DNA of 64,000 nucleotides, taken from NCBI RefSeq assembly GCF_004101865.1, contig NZ_CP026118.1:3551001-3615000 (forward strand), read 5' to 3'. This document shows, piece by piece, positions 9,330 to 16,814 of this stretch. Positions within the stretch are counted from its first letter, which is position 1. Every line of letters begins with the position of its first letter. The translations under genes were made by a program, and so were the position numbers. Source of the DNA: Halobacillus litoralis (GTDB lineage: Bacteria; Bacillota; Bacilli; Bacillales; Halobacillaceae). The notes below the pieces were generated by a model. The model worked only from the letters and a program-made list of their open reading frames with translations. It did not search any database and was not told the origin of the DNA.

Positions 9330-10160
9330 TTGTCACAAAAACGTATACGTGCGGAATTGGATATATGGCTGGAACAATATCAAAATTACCAACCGAATGA
9401 TTTTGAAATGATGTACGATGATTGGATCCGTCAAAGCTTCACCAACATAGACCCTGGAGTCAGAAAGAAGCTCTTTTCCAAGTTAGATGACTGGTTCTTC
9501 CATACACATGCTTTTTTACAAGGTACCTCCTACCAGTATGAAGCAAGAGAAAGAATTTTGATGGTAGGTAGGATTTTTTCTCCCCGTATTGAGCGGATTG
9601 AAGATATGGAAAGGGAGCTGACGGTCGAACAGTTAACTTACATAGCAGAACAACAAATGGCGAGAGGCCGTCTCTATTCTTTTGCCCAAGGGGGACTGAC
9701 GGGTGCTGGAGGGTGGTTTTTACTCGGTATCGATTACCCGCTGATGATGCTTATGAACATTAGGGCGATCCAGTTAATCGGGTTAACATTTGGCCACGAG
9801 ATGAATCATCCTTATGAGATGATGGTATCCCTGAAAGTTTTTCACGCAGCGACTTTGCCGAAGCGTCTTAAAGCAGGAGCCTGGAATGAGTTGATGCGGG
9901 AAGTTAATGAGAAACAACACCCCTATATTTTTGAAGGGGATGATCAATTGACGGACGAAGCATGGCTTGAGCAACCGATGAAGCAATGCTTCAAGTCTAT
10001 GTTCATTCTTATGTTTCGGAAAAAACTTGTTCAGGGATTGCCATTTATCAGCATTGCTATAGGTGCTTATTCGAATTATCATCTAACCAGACAAGTCACT
10101 GAATTTGCTATGAAATTTTATCAATATCGCCATCTTATCAATCAGGAAGGTGAAAATTAA
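9330..10160 (+). CDS. EcsC family protein
   Basis: 276 residues. The start is chosen as TTG 9330 because AAGGGGGAAG lies just upstream; the ATG at 9297 has no ribosome binding site. The C-terminal two thirds match the EcsC family: a small-residue/hydrophobic stretch GGLTGAGGWFLLGIDYPL, then GLTFGHEMNHPYE. In Bacillus, ecsC accompanies the EcsAB ABC transporter, but no transporter is adjacent here. The gene overlaps the moaB start by one base, so the two are translationally coupled. Biochemical function is unknown; membrane association is likely. Confidence 0.8.
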   Translation: MSQKRIRAELDIWLEQYQNYQPNDFEMMYDDWIRQSFTNIDPGVRKKLFSKLDDWFFHTHAFLQGTSYQYEARERILMVGRIFSPRIERIEDMERELTVEQLTYIAEQQMARGRLYSFAQGGLTGAGGWFLLGIDYPLMMLMNIRAIQLIGLTFGHEMNHPYEMMVSLKVFHAATLPKRLKAGAWNELMREVNEKQHPYIFEGDDQLTDEAWLEQPMKQCFKSMFILMFRKKLVQGLPFISIAIGAYSNYHLTRQVTEFAMKFYQYRHLINQEGEN

Positions 10161-10672
10161 TGTCACAAGAACATCTTACGACACACCTCAGGGACCCTAT
10201 AGGGTGTATGGTACTTACAGTAAGCGATTCCCGAAACGAAGAAACAGATAAAAGCGGTCAAATAATGATAGAAATGTTGAAAGCGCAAGGGAACGAACTT
10301 GTGCATTATAATATTGTTGCGGATGATAAGCAGGAGATACAGAAATGGGTGAAAGCAGGTAAGAAGCATCCTGAAGTGGAAGTTATCTTATTAAATGGCG
10401 GAACTGGAATAGCAGGACGTGACGTCACGATAGAATCACTCTCAGAGTTGTTGGAAAAAGAGATCCCTGGTTTCGGAGAGCTATTCAGAATGTTAAGTTA
10501 CAATGAAGATATTGGTTCAGCGGCTATTCTATCACGAGCAATGGCAGGTAGCATCGCAAATACAGCTGTTTTTTCTACTCCTGGTTCTTCAGGCGCTGTA
10601 AAACTTGCAATGGAGCGTTTGATTTTACCAGAACTTCCTCATGTTGTACATGAATTGAAAAAAGATCAATAA
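10160..10672 (+). CDS. moaB: MoaB/MogA-type molybdenum cofactor protein
   Basis: 170 residues. Molybdopterin-binding (MoCF) domain protein proposed to adenylylate molybdopterin. Visible motifs are NGGTGIAGRDVTIE (where the family has SGGTG...RD) and STPGSSGAVKLAMERLILPEL. The ATG overlaps the stop of the EcsC gene (TAATG). No other moa genes are in the window; moaB is similarly isolated near ackA in B. subtilis. Confidence 0.88.
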   Translation: MSQEHLTTHLRDPIGCMVLTVSDSRNEETDKSGQIMIEMLKAQGNELVHYNIVADDKQEIQKWVKAGKKHPEVEVILLNGGTGIAGRDVTIESLSELLEKEIPGFGELFRMLSYNEDIGSAAILSRAMAGSIANTAVFSTPGSSGAVKLAMERLILPELPHVVHELKKDQ

Positions 10673-10704
10673 AAAGGGAGCCCGAAATTCGAAGGGCTCC
10701 TTTT
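10672..10704. terminator. Bidirectional terminator between moaB and usp
   Basis: AAAAGGGAGCCC pairs with GGGCTCCTTTT, with A and T runs on the two sides, between convergent genes. Confidence 0.85.
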
Positions 10705-10705
10705 G

Positions 10706-11170
10706 TCAATCATTCTCAATTGTTGCAGGGCTGTCCGGTCTAACGACAAGCACATCACAAGTAGCGTAACGGGTAATGTGTTCAGAAACACTTCCAATGA
10801 AGAAACGTTCCATAGCATTCAACCCGGTCGCACCACATATGATTAAATCGGCTTTGTATTTCGGAGCGACATCTTTAGCAATTTTCACTTTTGGTGATCC
10901 ATATTCGATATCGACAACAACGTTAGTTACTCCTGCCTTTTCTGCTTTCTGCTGGTAATCATTTAATAGCTCTGTTGCATATTGCTCTGCCCGAACCGCT
11001 AGTGAGCGGTCGTAAGCTTCTACAGTAGCAAAAGCACGGGTATCAACGACATGAGCTAAGATCAACTTGGCATTATTTCTATTGGCAATGTCAATGGCTT
11101 TATTAAACGCGACCTCTGCTGTTTCTGATCCATCCACAGCGACTACGATATCTTTATATTCAAAAGTCAT
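10706..11170 (-). CDS. Universal stress protein UspA family
   Basis: 154 residues, single Usp domain. The N-terminus VVAVDGSETAEVAFNKA and the C-terminal nucleotide motif (a G-x2-G-x9-G-S pattern around GATGLNAMERFFIG) show an ATP-binding type. Cytoplasmic; its role is in stress survival by family. It has its own minus-strand transcription with AAGGGGGC upstream of the ATG, and shares its terminator with moaB. Confidence 0.9.
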   Translation of the reverse strand: MTFEYKDIVVAVDGSETAEVAFNKAIDIANRNNAKLILAHVVDTRAFATVEAYDRSLAVRAEQYATELLNDYQQKAEKAGVTNVVVDIEYGSPKVKIAKDVAPKYKADLIICGATGLNAMERFFIGSVSEHITRYATCDVLVVRPDSPATIEND

Positions 11171-11286
11171 GCTTGATGCCCCCTTCCTAATGGTTACTTA
11201 TATTATATCATGCTAAAAAGCTTCATAGATATATGATCCATGCATAATTCAAAGAATTTTGTGAATATTAAAGAAGAGGTGATGAT

Positions 11287-11397
11287 TTGGAAAAGCCAAA
11301 AGACCAGCTGCAAAAAGAGGATGAGAGGTCACAGAAGGTGTTGACATCCTTAAACGAGAGTTATCAGTCAGGTCAAAAGAAAAAAGATGACCATTAA
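11287..11397 (+). CDS. Possible 36-residue charged protein
   Basis: TTG start preceded by GAAGAGGTGATGA, 36 codons to TAA: a hydrophilic, Lys/Glu/Gln/Asp-rich peptide beginning MEKPKDQLQKEDERSQ. The ribosome binding site and spacing are good, and a hairpin follows closely. No family recognised; the charge pattern is of the small-spore-protein or stress-peptide kind but has no diagnostic motif. Confidence 0.45.
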   Translation: MEKPKDQLQKEDERSQKVLTSLNESYQSGQKKKDDH

Positions 11398-11400
11398 TAA

Positions 11401-11434
11401 CATACCCCGACAGCCTGAAAATTTGTCGGGGATG
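11401..11434 (+). terminator. Hairpin after the 36-codon ORF
   Basis: CCCCGACA pairs with TGTCGGGG. There is no convincing T run afterwards, so it may be a weak terminator. Confidence 0.4.
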
Positions 11435-11661
11435 TCAAAATCGGATCGTTGTGTTCATAATCCAAGTAAAAGAGATGAAGACTGAGGGGAATTGTATGCT
11501 TCCTACATATTGATAATAGCTGATTTGCCTTGGGACTACATTATAGATGACCATAGAAAATCCTCAGGATGAATCCCCAGCAGTGAAACCGATTGGTGTT
11601 TTATAGTAAAGTGAATATAAGAAGAGATTTCTATAGATGGCAGGAAGTGGAGGGGCGGTCA

Positions 11662-12420
11662 ATGAGACATGCAATTATTACAGCCGGGACGAAAGGTTTG
11701 GGGCGAAAAGTCACAGAACGCATGTTGGCCCGAAATTGTTCTGTTACTGTGACTTATTTGAATGACGAAAAAAAAGCCTTCTCATTACTGGAGGATTTTC
11801 CTTTGAAGAAAAACCGGATACAACTTGTAAGAGCTGATGTAACGGATCAAAAAGATGTAGGAAATATTGTCCGACGTGCAATTGATGAGTTTGGCCGTAT
11901 TGATTACTTAATCAATAATGCCGGTCCATATATATTCGAACGTAAGAAATTGATGGATTATTCTAATGATGAGTGGAACGCTATGATCAGAGGAAATTTG
12001 GACGCAGTTTTTCAATTATTGAAACTTACTGTGCCTTATATGAGAAAACAGCAATTCGGGCGAATCATAAATTACGGCTATCAAGGGGCATCATCTGCTT
12101 CAGGGTGGATTTACCGCTCTGCATTTGCTGCAGCTAAAGCAGGCTTAGTTTCCTTGACTAAGACTATTGCCTATGAAGAAGCAGAACATGGCATCACTTC
12201 CAATATGATTTGCCCTGGTAACATCGTAGGACAGTGGAAGGAAGCCTCTATTGAAGAAAGCAGAGGGAGCGAAGATCTAGAAACACCTATTGGACGACCA
12301 GGGACTGGAGAAGATATTGCAAGAATGATCGAGTTTTTGTGTCATGAAGATTCTGACATGATTACCGGGACAATTCATGAAGTAACTGGTGGGTTAGATG
12401 TCATTCACAGACACAGGTAA
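11662..12420 (+). CDS. Short-chain dehydrogenase/reductase family protein, YtkK-like
   Basis: 252 residues. ATG 11662 is chosen because of GGAGGGGCGG just upstream. Rossmann glycine motif AGTKGLG at residues 8-14 and NNAG at 85-88; Asn112 (GNLDAVF) and Lys159 (AFAAAKAG) of the catalytic tetrad are present. The tyrosine position of YxxxK is Phe155, and the serine region reads NYGYQG with no serine. So two of four catalytic residues are missing and reductase activity is doubtful. It resembles B. subtilis YtkK, annotated as a FabG-like protein; I believe the same substitutions occur there but cannot verify it. Confidence 0.8.
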   Translation: MRHAIITAGTKGLGRKVTERMLARNCSVTVTYLNDEKKAFSLLEDFPLKKNRIQLVRADVTDQKDVGNIVRRAIDEFGRIDYLINNAGPYIFERKKLMDYSNDEWNAMIRGNLDAVFQLLKLTVPYMRKQQFGRIINYGYQGASSASGWIYRSAFAAAKAGLVSLTKTIAYEEAEHGITSNMICPGNIVGQWKEASIEESRGSEDLETPIGRPGTGEDIARMIEFLCHEDSDMITGTIHEVTGGLDVIHRHR

Positions 12421-12445
12421 AAGCCTGTAAAGTCTTAAGTGCAAG

Positions 12446-12497
12446 GAAAAACTATAGTTTTTCAGTTGTGTTTGATACAATGAAAGGGCTTTCATTG
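12446..12497 (+). promoter_or_regulatory. Two palindromes upstream of ald
   Basis: GAAAAACTATAGTTTTTC (12446-12463) is a perfect palindrome; CAATGAAAG GG CTTTCATTG (12478-12497) is a second with a 2-base spacer. They lie just upstream of a -10-like TATAAT at 12510-12515, so they are candidate operators for ald control. Confidence 0.45.
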
Positions 12498-12575
12498 ATT
12501 TTCTATCAATATAATTTTGGATCATTCACGCTCTAATCGGATGGTCATTCATAGTGGAATGGAGGTTGGCTCATC

Positions 12576-13693
12576 ATGAAAATCGGAGTACCAAGAGAAA
12601 TTAAAAACAATGAAAATCGTATAGCTATGACACCGGCTGGAGTTGTTAGCTTGACGAACGCAGGACACCACGTTTTCGTTGAAACCAACGCAGGAAACGG
12701 CTCAAGTTTTACAGACGAGCAATACCAAGAGGCAGGGGCAGAAATTGTGGGCTCAGCTAAAGAAGCCTGGAGTCAAGAAATGGTTATGAAGGTAAAAGAA
12801 CCACTTCCGGAAGAGTTTGGATATTTTTATGAAGGACTGATTCTATTTACTTATTTACATTTAGCACCTGAACCGGAATTGACAAAAGCTCTTGTAGAAA
12901 AGAAAGTGATATCGATTGCTTATGAAACAGTGCAACTATCCAATGGTTCTTTGCCATTGCTCACACCCATGAGTGAAGTGGCAGGGCGTATGGCATCACA
13001 AATCGGTGCACAGTTCTTAGAGAAGTCGCGAGGTGGAAAAGGGATTCTGCTTGGAGGAATTCCAGGTGTACGTCGTGGTCGCGTCACTGTAATTGGCGGG
13101 GGTGTCGTAGGGACTAATGCTGCCAAAATTGCTATGGGATTGGGGGCAGACGTTACTATTATCGATGTAAACCCTGAGCGATTGCGGCAGCTTGACGACA
13201 TCTTCGGGTCTGATATCAATACATTGATGTCCAATCCATTAAATCTCCAGGAATCTTTGGAAGAATCAGATCTTGTCATAGGAGCTGTGCTTATCCCTGG
13301 TGCTAAAGCGCCAAGTTTAGTGACAGAAGATATGGTCAGATCAATGAAAGAAGGTTCTGTGATTGTGGATGTAGCAATTGATCAGGGGGGATTTTTGCTA
13401 CCACTGATCGGATAACCACACATGATAATCCAACATATGAGAAACATGGGGTGCTGCATTACGCTGTAGCGAATATGCCTGGAGCTGTTCCTCGGACTTC
13501 TACAATCGGGCTGACGAATGTCACCGTCCCCTATGCCTTGGAGCTTGCCAATAAAGGTTATATGAAAGCCTGCCAGGATAATGAAGCTTTGTTTAAAGGA
13601 ATTAATACACTTGAAGGTTATGTCACCTATAAAGCAGTGGCTGAAGCGCAGGGGCTTGCGTTTGCAGATGCCAGTGAATTGATTAATCGATAA
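12576..13693 (+). pseudogene. ald: Alanine dehydrogenase, single-base frameshift
   Basis: Alanine dehydrogenase (L-alanine to pyruvate and ammonia, NAD-dependent). The first 270-odd codons are normal: [17 protein letters not shown] at the N-terminus and the NAD motif [13 protein letters not shown]. After [11 protein letters not shown] the frame is lost at bases 13385-13395 (six G, then A and five T) and stops at 13415. The rest of the protein resumes in another frame ([12 protein letters not shown], then [18 protein letters not shown]) and runs to 13693. Restoring one base, probably a seventh G, gives about 372 residues, the normal length. Either a real recent mutation or a homopolymer sequencing error. 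Confidence 0.9.
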
Positions 13694-13726
13694 ATAAGGA
13701 GGTTGTACCAAAAGAATTTTCCCGCT

Positions 13727-13757
13727 AGAAAACCCGACAATTCGTCCGGGTTTTCTT
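13727..13757 (+). terminator. Terminator after ald
   Basis: AGAAAACCCG pairs with CCGGGTTTTCT, then TTTAT. Confidence 0.8.
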
Positions 13758-13775
13758 TATGAAGCAATAAACATA

Positions 13776-13885
13776 CGCCGCTCCGGCAACATACATCGCT
13801 TGCCGCGGGTACGGCCTCAGCCTCCTCAAAAAGCAAAGACCGCTTTCTTCCGGGATCTTCGCCTCGTGCTGTTGCCTACGCTCCA
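13776..13885. repeat. Dispersed palindromic intergenic repeat, degenerate copy A
   Basis: TTGCCGCGGGTACGGCCTCAG and GATCTTCGCCTCG...GCTGTTGCC match, in the same order, the arms of the copy at 39622-39755. Outer arms are weakly complementary (GGCAACA / TGTTGCC). A short ORF across it (13800-14063) looks accidental. Confidence 0.6.
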
Positions 13886-13889
13886 TTTG

Positions 13890-14300
13890 ATCCATTCCGC
13901 CCTATTGTTCGTCTTTCCAGTGGCAGGTAGTGTTTTGCCCCAGCCCCCTTATTTTTTCGTGCCCATGACACATATGCCCTCGCCCATCCTTTTTAAGCAG
14001 AGTTTCTGTGTTGTTCCTGAGTTGTTTCATTTTGCTTTTGTTTACGAAAATATAAAGCTATAATCGGTCTGGGAATGTTATGCCAAACACGGAAAATAGC
14101 ACTTGGTACAGCAGCCGGTGGACTGAAGTGTACCGCCGTGAGAGAAGGATCCAAGCATGAATGATATTGGTTATACTCGATTTTCTGAATTATCAAAGTT
14201 CGTTTGAAGGAAAAAAATGAAAAAAACGTGTTATCCTAAGAATAGAGTGTAAATAAGGGGCATGATTTGAGTTTCCTCAAGATAATCCGTAAAATAAAAG
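13890..14300. other. Gene-free stretch before the pspA cluster
   Basis: Between repeat copy A and the sigma-W promoter I find no ORF with a ribosome binding site and no clear structure. Composition of the first part (C/T-rich) resembles decayed coding or repeat sequence. Confidence 0.5.
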
Positions 14301-14306
14301 AAAAAG

Positions 14307-14333
14307 TGAAACCTTTAAATAAAGTCAGCCGTA
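14307..14333 (+). promoter_or_regulatory. Sigma-W promoter of the pspA cluster
   Basis: TGAAAC, 17 bases, CGTA, an exact match to the sigma-W consensus elements, 43 bases before the first start codon of the cluster. B. subtilis pspA is a sigma-W gene. Confidence 0.8.
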
Positions 14334-14375
14334 TATACAGTTACACAAGGTCATAGTTGAAGGAGAGGTGAGGAT

Positions 14376-14888
14376 TTGGGATTCTTTTCAAAGTTGTTTT
14401 CAAAAAATGAACAGCAAAAACCGGAAGTGGAAGAACGACATGCATTGAACATTCAAGTAGGAGACATCGTTACTTACGATCTTGTGGATTATGAAGTTGT
14501 CGGTAAGATCACCTACAGAGATGGCTCCTATGAATGGTTTTCTTATCAACTATTAGAAGGCAATTCTACCAAATGGTTAGCTGCTGAAATGGATGATGAG
14601 CTGGAATTAGGGGTTTATGAAACCATTAAATTGCCAGTGAGTATGCCTTTTCCGAAAGAATTGACCCATGACGGGAAAACCTTCCATAAAGACGAAGAGG
14701 GGGAAGCTCGTGTCACAGGGGAAGGCCGAAGCAGTAATATTAATGGACGCACGGCGAGGTATGCCGAATATGTTTCCGAGGATGAGGAAATGTACCTTAG
14801 CTTGGAGTCATGGGGAAGCGAAATAGAAGCAAGTATCGGTTATGATATCGAACCATTCGAAATTAAAATTATTGCAGGTTCTAAATAA
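14376..14888 (+). CDS. DUF4178 domain protein of the PspA cluster
   Basis: 170 residues, TTG start after GAAGGAGAGGTGAGG. No signal or membrane segment; it is acidic with a beta-rich pattern (LNIQVGDIVTYDLVDYEVVG...). It fits the DUF4178 family, which is often encoded beside PspA/IM30 homologues. First gene of a five-gene cluster behind a sigma-W promoter. It is probably a cytoplasmic partner of PspA at the membrane; the activity is unknown. Confidence 0.75.
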   Translation: MGFFSKLFSKNEQQKPEVEERHALNIQVGDIVTYDLVDYEVVGKITYRDGSYEWFSYQLLEGNSTKWLAAEMDDELELGVYETIKLPVSMPFPKELTHDGKTFHKDEEGEARVTGEGRSSNINGRTARYAEYVSEDEEMYLSLESWGSEIEASIGYDIEPFEIKIIAGSK

Positions 14889-14903
14889 TAAGGAGGAAAA
14901 ATA

Positions 14904-15575
14904 ATGTTCAAATTTTTTAATCGTGTCAAAACAGTTGTAGGTTCAGAATTGAATTCAATGTTAGATAAAGCAGAAGATCCAGTGAAAATGTTGGATCAGT
15001 TTATGCGCGACATGGAGAATGATATCCGTGAGGCTGAAAGTGCAGTAGCTAAGCAGATTGCTAACGAGAAAATGCTGAAACGTAAATATGATGACTCCCA
15101 AGCTTTAGTCGATAAGCGAATGCAGCAAGCAGAAAAAGCGATTGAATCCGGGAATGAAGATTTAGCTAGACGCGCCCTGGAAGATAAGAAAAATCATCAA
15201 GAACAAGCGGATCAGTTCAAAGCTTCATGGGAACGTGCACAACAAGATGCGGGCAACCTCCGTCAAAAACTTGATGAAATGAAAAAGGAATATCAAGAAA
15301 TGAAACTGAAAAAAGATTCCTTGAAAGCTCGTGCCGAGTCTGCTAAAACCCGTACGAAAATGAATCGTACGATGTCCAGCATCGGAGGAGATGAATCCCG
15401 TCAAGGCTTTGAACGTATGGAAGAAAAAGTTATGCATTATGAAGCAGAAGCAGAAACAAGTGAAGACATGTCCTCTCAAAGTCGTTCTTTGGATGACGAA
15501 TTCGATGAGTTGGACAATAAAGATAGTGTAGATAGCGAACTGGATGCTTTAAAGAAGAAAATGAATAAAGAGTAA
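14904..15575 (+). CDS. pspA: PspA/IM30 family phage shock protein
   Basis: 223 residues, nearly all helical coiled coil. The amphipathic N-terminal helix (FKFFNRVKTVVGSELNSMLD) is the membrane-binding segment; the family signature DPVKMLDQFMRDMENDI follows. PspA oligomers of the ESCRT-III type bind stressed membranes and limit proton leakage. AAGGAGG precedes the ATG, 15 bases after the DUF4178 gene. An attenuator-like hairpin follows, so pspA may be expressed above the downstream genes. Confidence 0.93.
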   Translation: MFKFFNRVKTVVGSELNSMLDKAEDPVKMLDQFMRDMENDIREAESAVAKQIANEKMLKRKYDDSQALVDKRMQQAEKAIESGNEDLARRALEDKKNHQEQADQFKASWERAQQDAGNLRQKLDEMKKEYQEMKLKKDSLKARAESAKTRTKMNRTMSSIGGDESRQGFERMEEKVMHYEAEAETSEDMSSQSRSLDDEFDELDNKDSVDSELDALKKKMNKE

Positions 15576-15594
15576 GATCACCCTGTGATCAAAC

Positions 15595-15630
15595 GTGCCT
15601 AACTCATCAGTTAGGCACGGCTATTTTTTG
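15595..15630 (+). terminator. Internal terminator/attenuator after pspA
   Basis: GTGCCTAACT pairs with AGTTAGGCAC and is followed by a T6 run. It lies inside the cluster between pspA and the DUF4247 gene. Confidence 0.75.
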
Positions 15631-15647
15631 CGAAAGGAGGATGTGTC

Positions 15648-16319
15648 GTGAAAGATTTTGCGGGGATCATAGTTGTCGGCATCATCGCTTTCTTTTTATT
15701 ATTCAATATGTTTGGAAGTGGAGACGACCAAAGAGGAATGTCCGGCTCTTATACAGAAGATACATATGAGGAGCTTCCTTCAGAACCCAGCCGTTCAGAA
15801 ATACTGAATACGATAGAAAGTTCGGATGCAAATTCTATAGAATCGCTGGTTAAAGAAAGCTTTCCGCTGCTGGATACGGTTCGTTCAGATCAAGGGCTTT
15901 CCCGTATATATATGACAAAAGAGCTTACACTGCCAGAAGTCGCTGATTCGCTGTCCGAAGCGATTAAACCTGAAGAAATAAGTGAAAGGCAGGAAGAGAA
16001 ACAAGTATTGATTTATCCGGATCATTTTGTCATTGTTCAGGAAAGTGAAGAAGAAGCAGGTGTGGTTACAATTGAACTTGCTTCTGATGAGTTTGTCAGG
16101 AATAATTATTCTCCAGGCTTTTTTAATGGCTTGTTTGCGGGTTATCTCTTGAACAGAATGTTAGGATCAAATGATTGGTATGATCGAAGAAGGGCTAACT
16201 GTCAGCAAACAGGAAATTGTTATGGTGGTTATGGGATGTATGGCAATTACAATTCCGGAGGATCAGGTTCAATCAGAGGTTCCTCTAATCGTGGTGGAGG
16301 ACCAGGTACAGGAAAATAA
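15648..16319 (+). CDS. DUF4247 membrane-anchored protein
   Basis: 223 residues from GTG 15648 (AAAGGAGG upstream). One N-terminal hydrophobic helix (residues 5-23), then a mainly polar domain, then a Gly/Ser/Asn-rich tail containing a close cysteine pair (RANCQQTGNCYGG). This is the DUF4247 architecture seen in PspA-linked clusters of Firmicutes. Most of the protein probably lies outside the membrane. Its stop is 14 bases before the DUF350 gene, which has its own GGAGG. Confidence 0.75.
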   Translation: MKDFAGIIVVGIIAFFLLFNMFGSGDDQRGMSGSYTEDTYEELPSEPSRSEILNTIESSDANSIESLVKESFPLLDTVRSDQGLSRIYMTKELTLPEVADSLSEAIKPEEISERQEEKQVLIYPDHFVIVQESEEEAGVVTIELASDEFVRNNYSPGFFNGLFAGYLLNRMLGSNDWYDRRRANCQQTGNCYGGYGMYGNYNSGGSGSIRGSSNRGGGPGTGK

Positions 16320-16332
16320 AGGAGGTAATAGA

Positions 16333-16728
16333 ATGGAACCATTTTTGGCTACTTTAGGTTATTTTGCGATTGCAATTATTGTTGTTGTCATCGGTTTAGT
16401 TATTTTTGAGTGGTTGACAAGACAGTATAAAGATTGGGATGAGGTGAAGCAGGGAAACCAAGCGGTTGCGATGTCCATCTCTGGTAAAATTATTGGAATA
16501 TGTATTGTACTTTCGTTTGCTATCTACCATAGTTTTACTGTGTGGGATACGTTGATTTGGGGAGCTTTCGGAATGGTTTTACAAATGATCGCTTACTTAC
16601 TGTTTGAGTTATTTACCCGTAAATTTTCAGTGGAGACGAAGCTTAAAGAAAACAACACTGCTGTGGGAATCATTTCCATGGGTGTATCGATCGGTTTAGC
16701 GTTTGTCATTGGTGCTTCTATAACCTAA
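16333..16728 (+). CDS. DUF350 membrane protein
   Basis: 131 residues from ATG 16333, chosen for the GGAGG at 16321; the open frame extends upstream only as a shadow of the preceding gene. Four predicted membrane helices in two similar halves (YFAIAIIVVVIGLVIFEW, IIGICIVLSFAIYH, IWGAFGMVLQMIAYLLFEL, IISMGVSIGLAFVIGA), which is the duplicated DUF350 pattern. It is commonly encoded with PspA and membrane aminopropyltransferases. Function unknown. A strong terminator follows, but the next gene is clearly part of the same conserved neighbourhood. Confidence 0.8.
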   Translation: MEPFLATLGYFAIAIIVVVIGLVIFEWLTRQYKDWDEVKQGNQAVAMSISGKIIGICIVLSFAIYHSFTVWDTLIWGAFGMVLQMIAYLLFELFTRKFSVETKLKENNTAVGIISMGVSIGLAFVIGASIT

Positions 16729-16744
16729 TGACTTTGCATGACTG

Positions 16745-16779
16745 AGAAAAGCCACTATGATGAGCATAGTGGCTTTTCT
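16745..16779 (+). terminator. Terminator after the DUF350 gene
   Basis: A 15-bp perfect stem (AGAAAAGCCACTATG / CATAGTGGCTTTTCT) with a 5-base loop. The T run lies in the stem. Confidence 0.8.
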
Positions 16780-16814
16780 GAATATTGAGATTCATAAAAA
16801 GTGGAGTGAACATA

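Noticed and set aside
13697..13760. GGAGG followed by a TTG-started 19-codon frame after ald
   Set aside because: The TTG touches the Shine-Dalgarno and the frame consists of the terminator.
13800..14063. 87-codon ORF on the + strand after ald
   Set aside because: It runs through a degenerate palindromic repeat, lacks a ribosome binding site and has no recognisable protein character.
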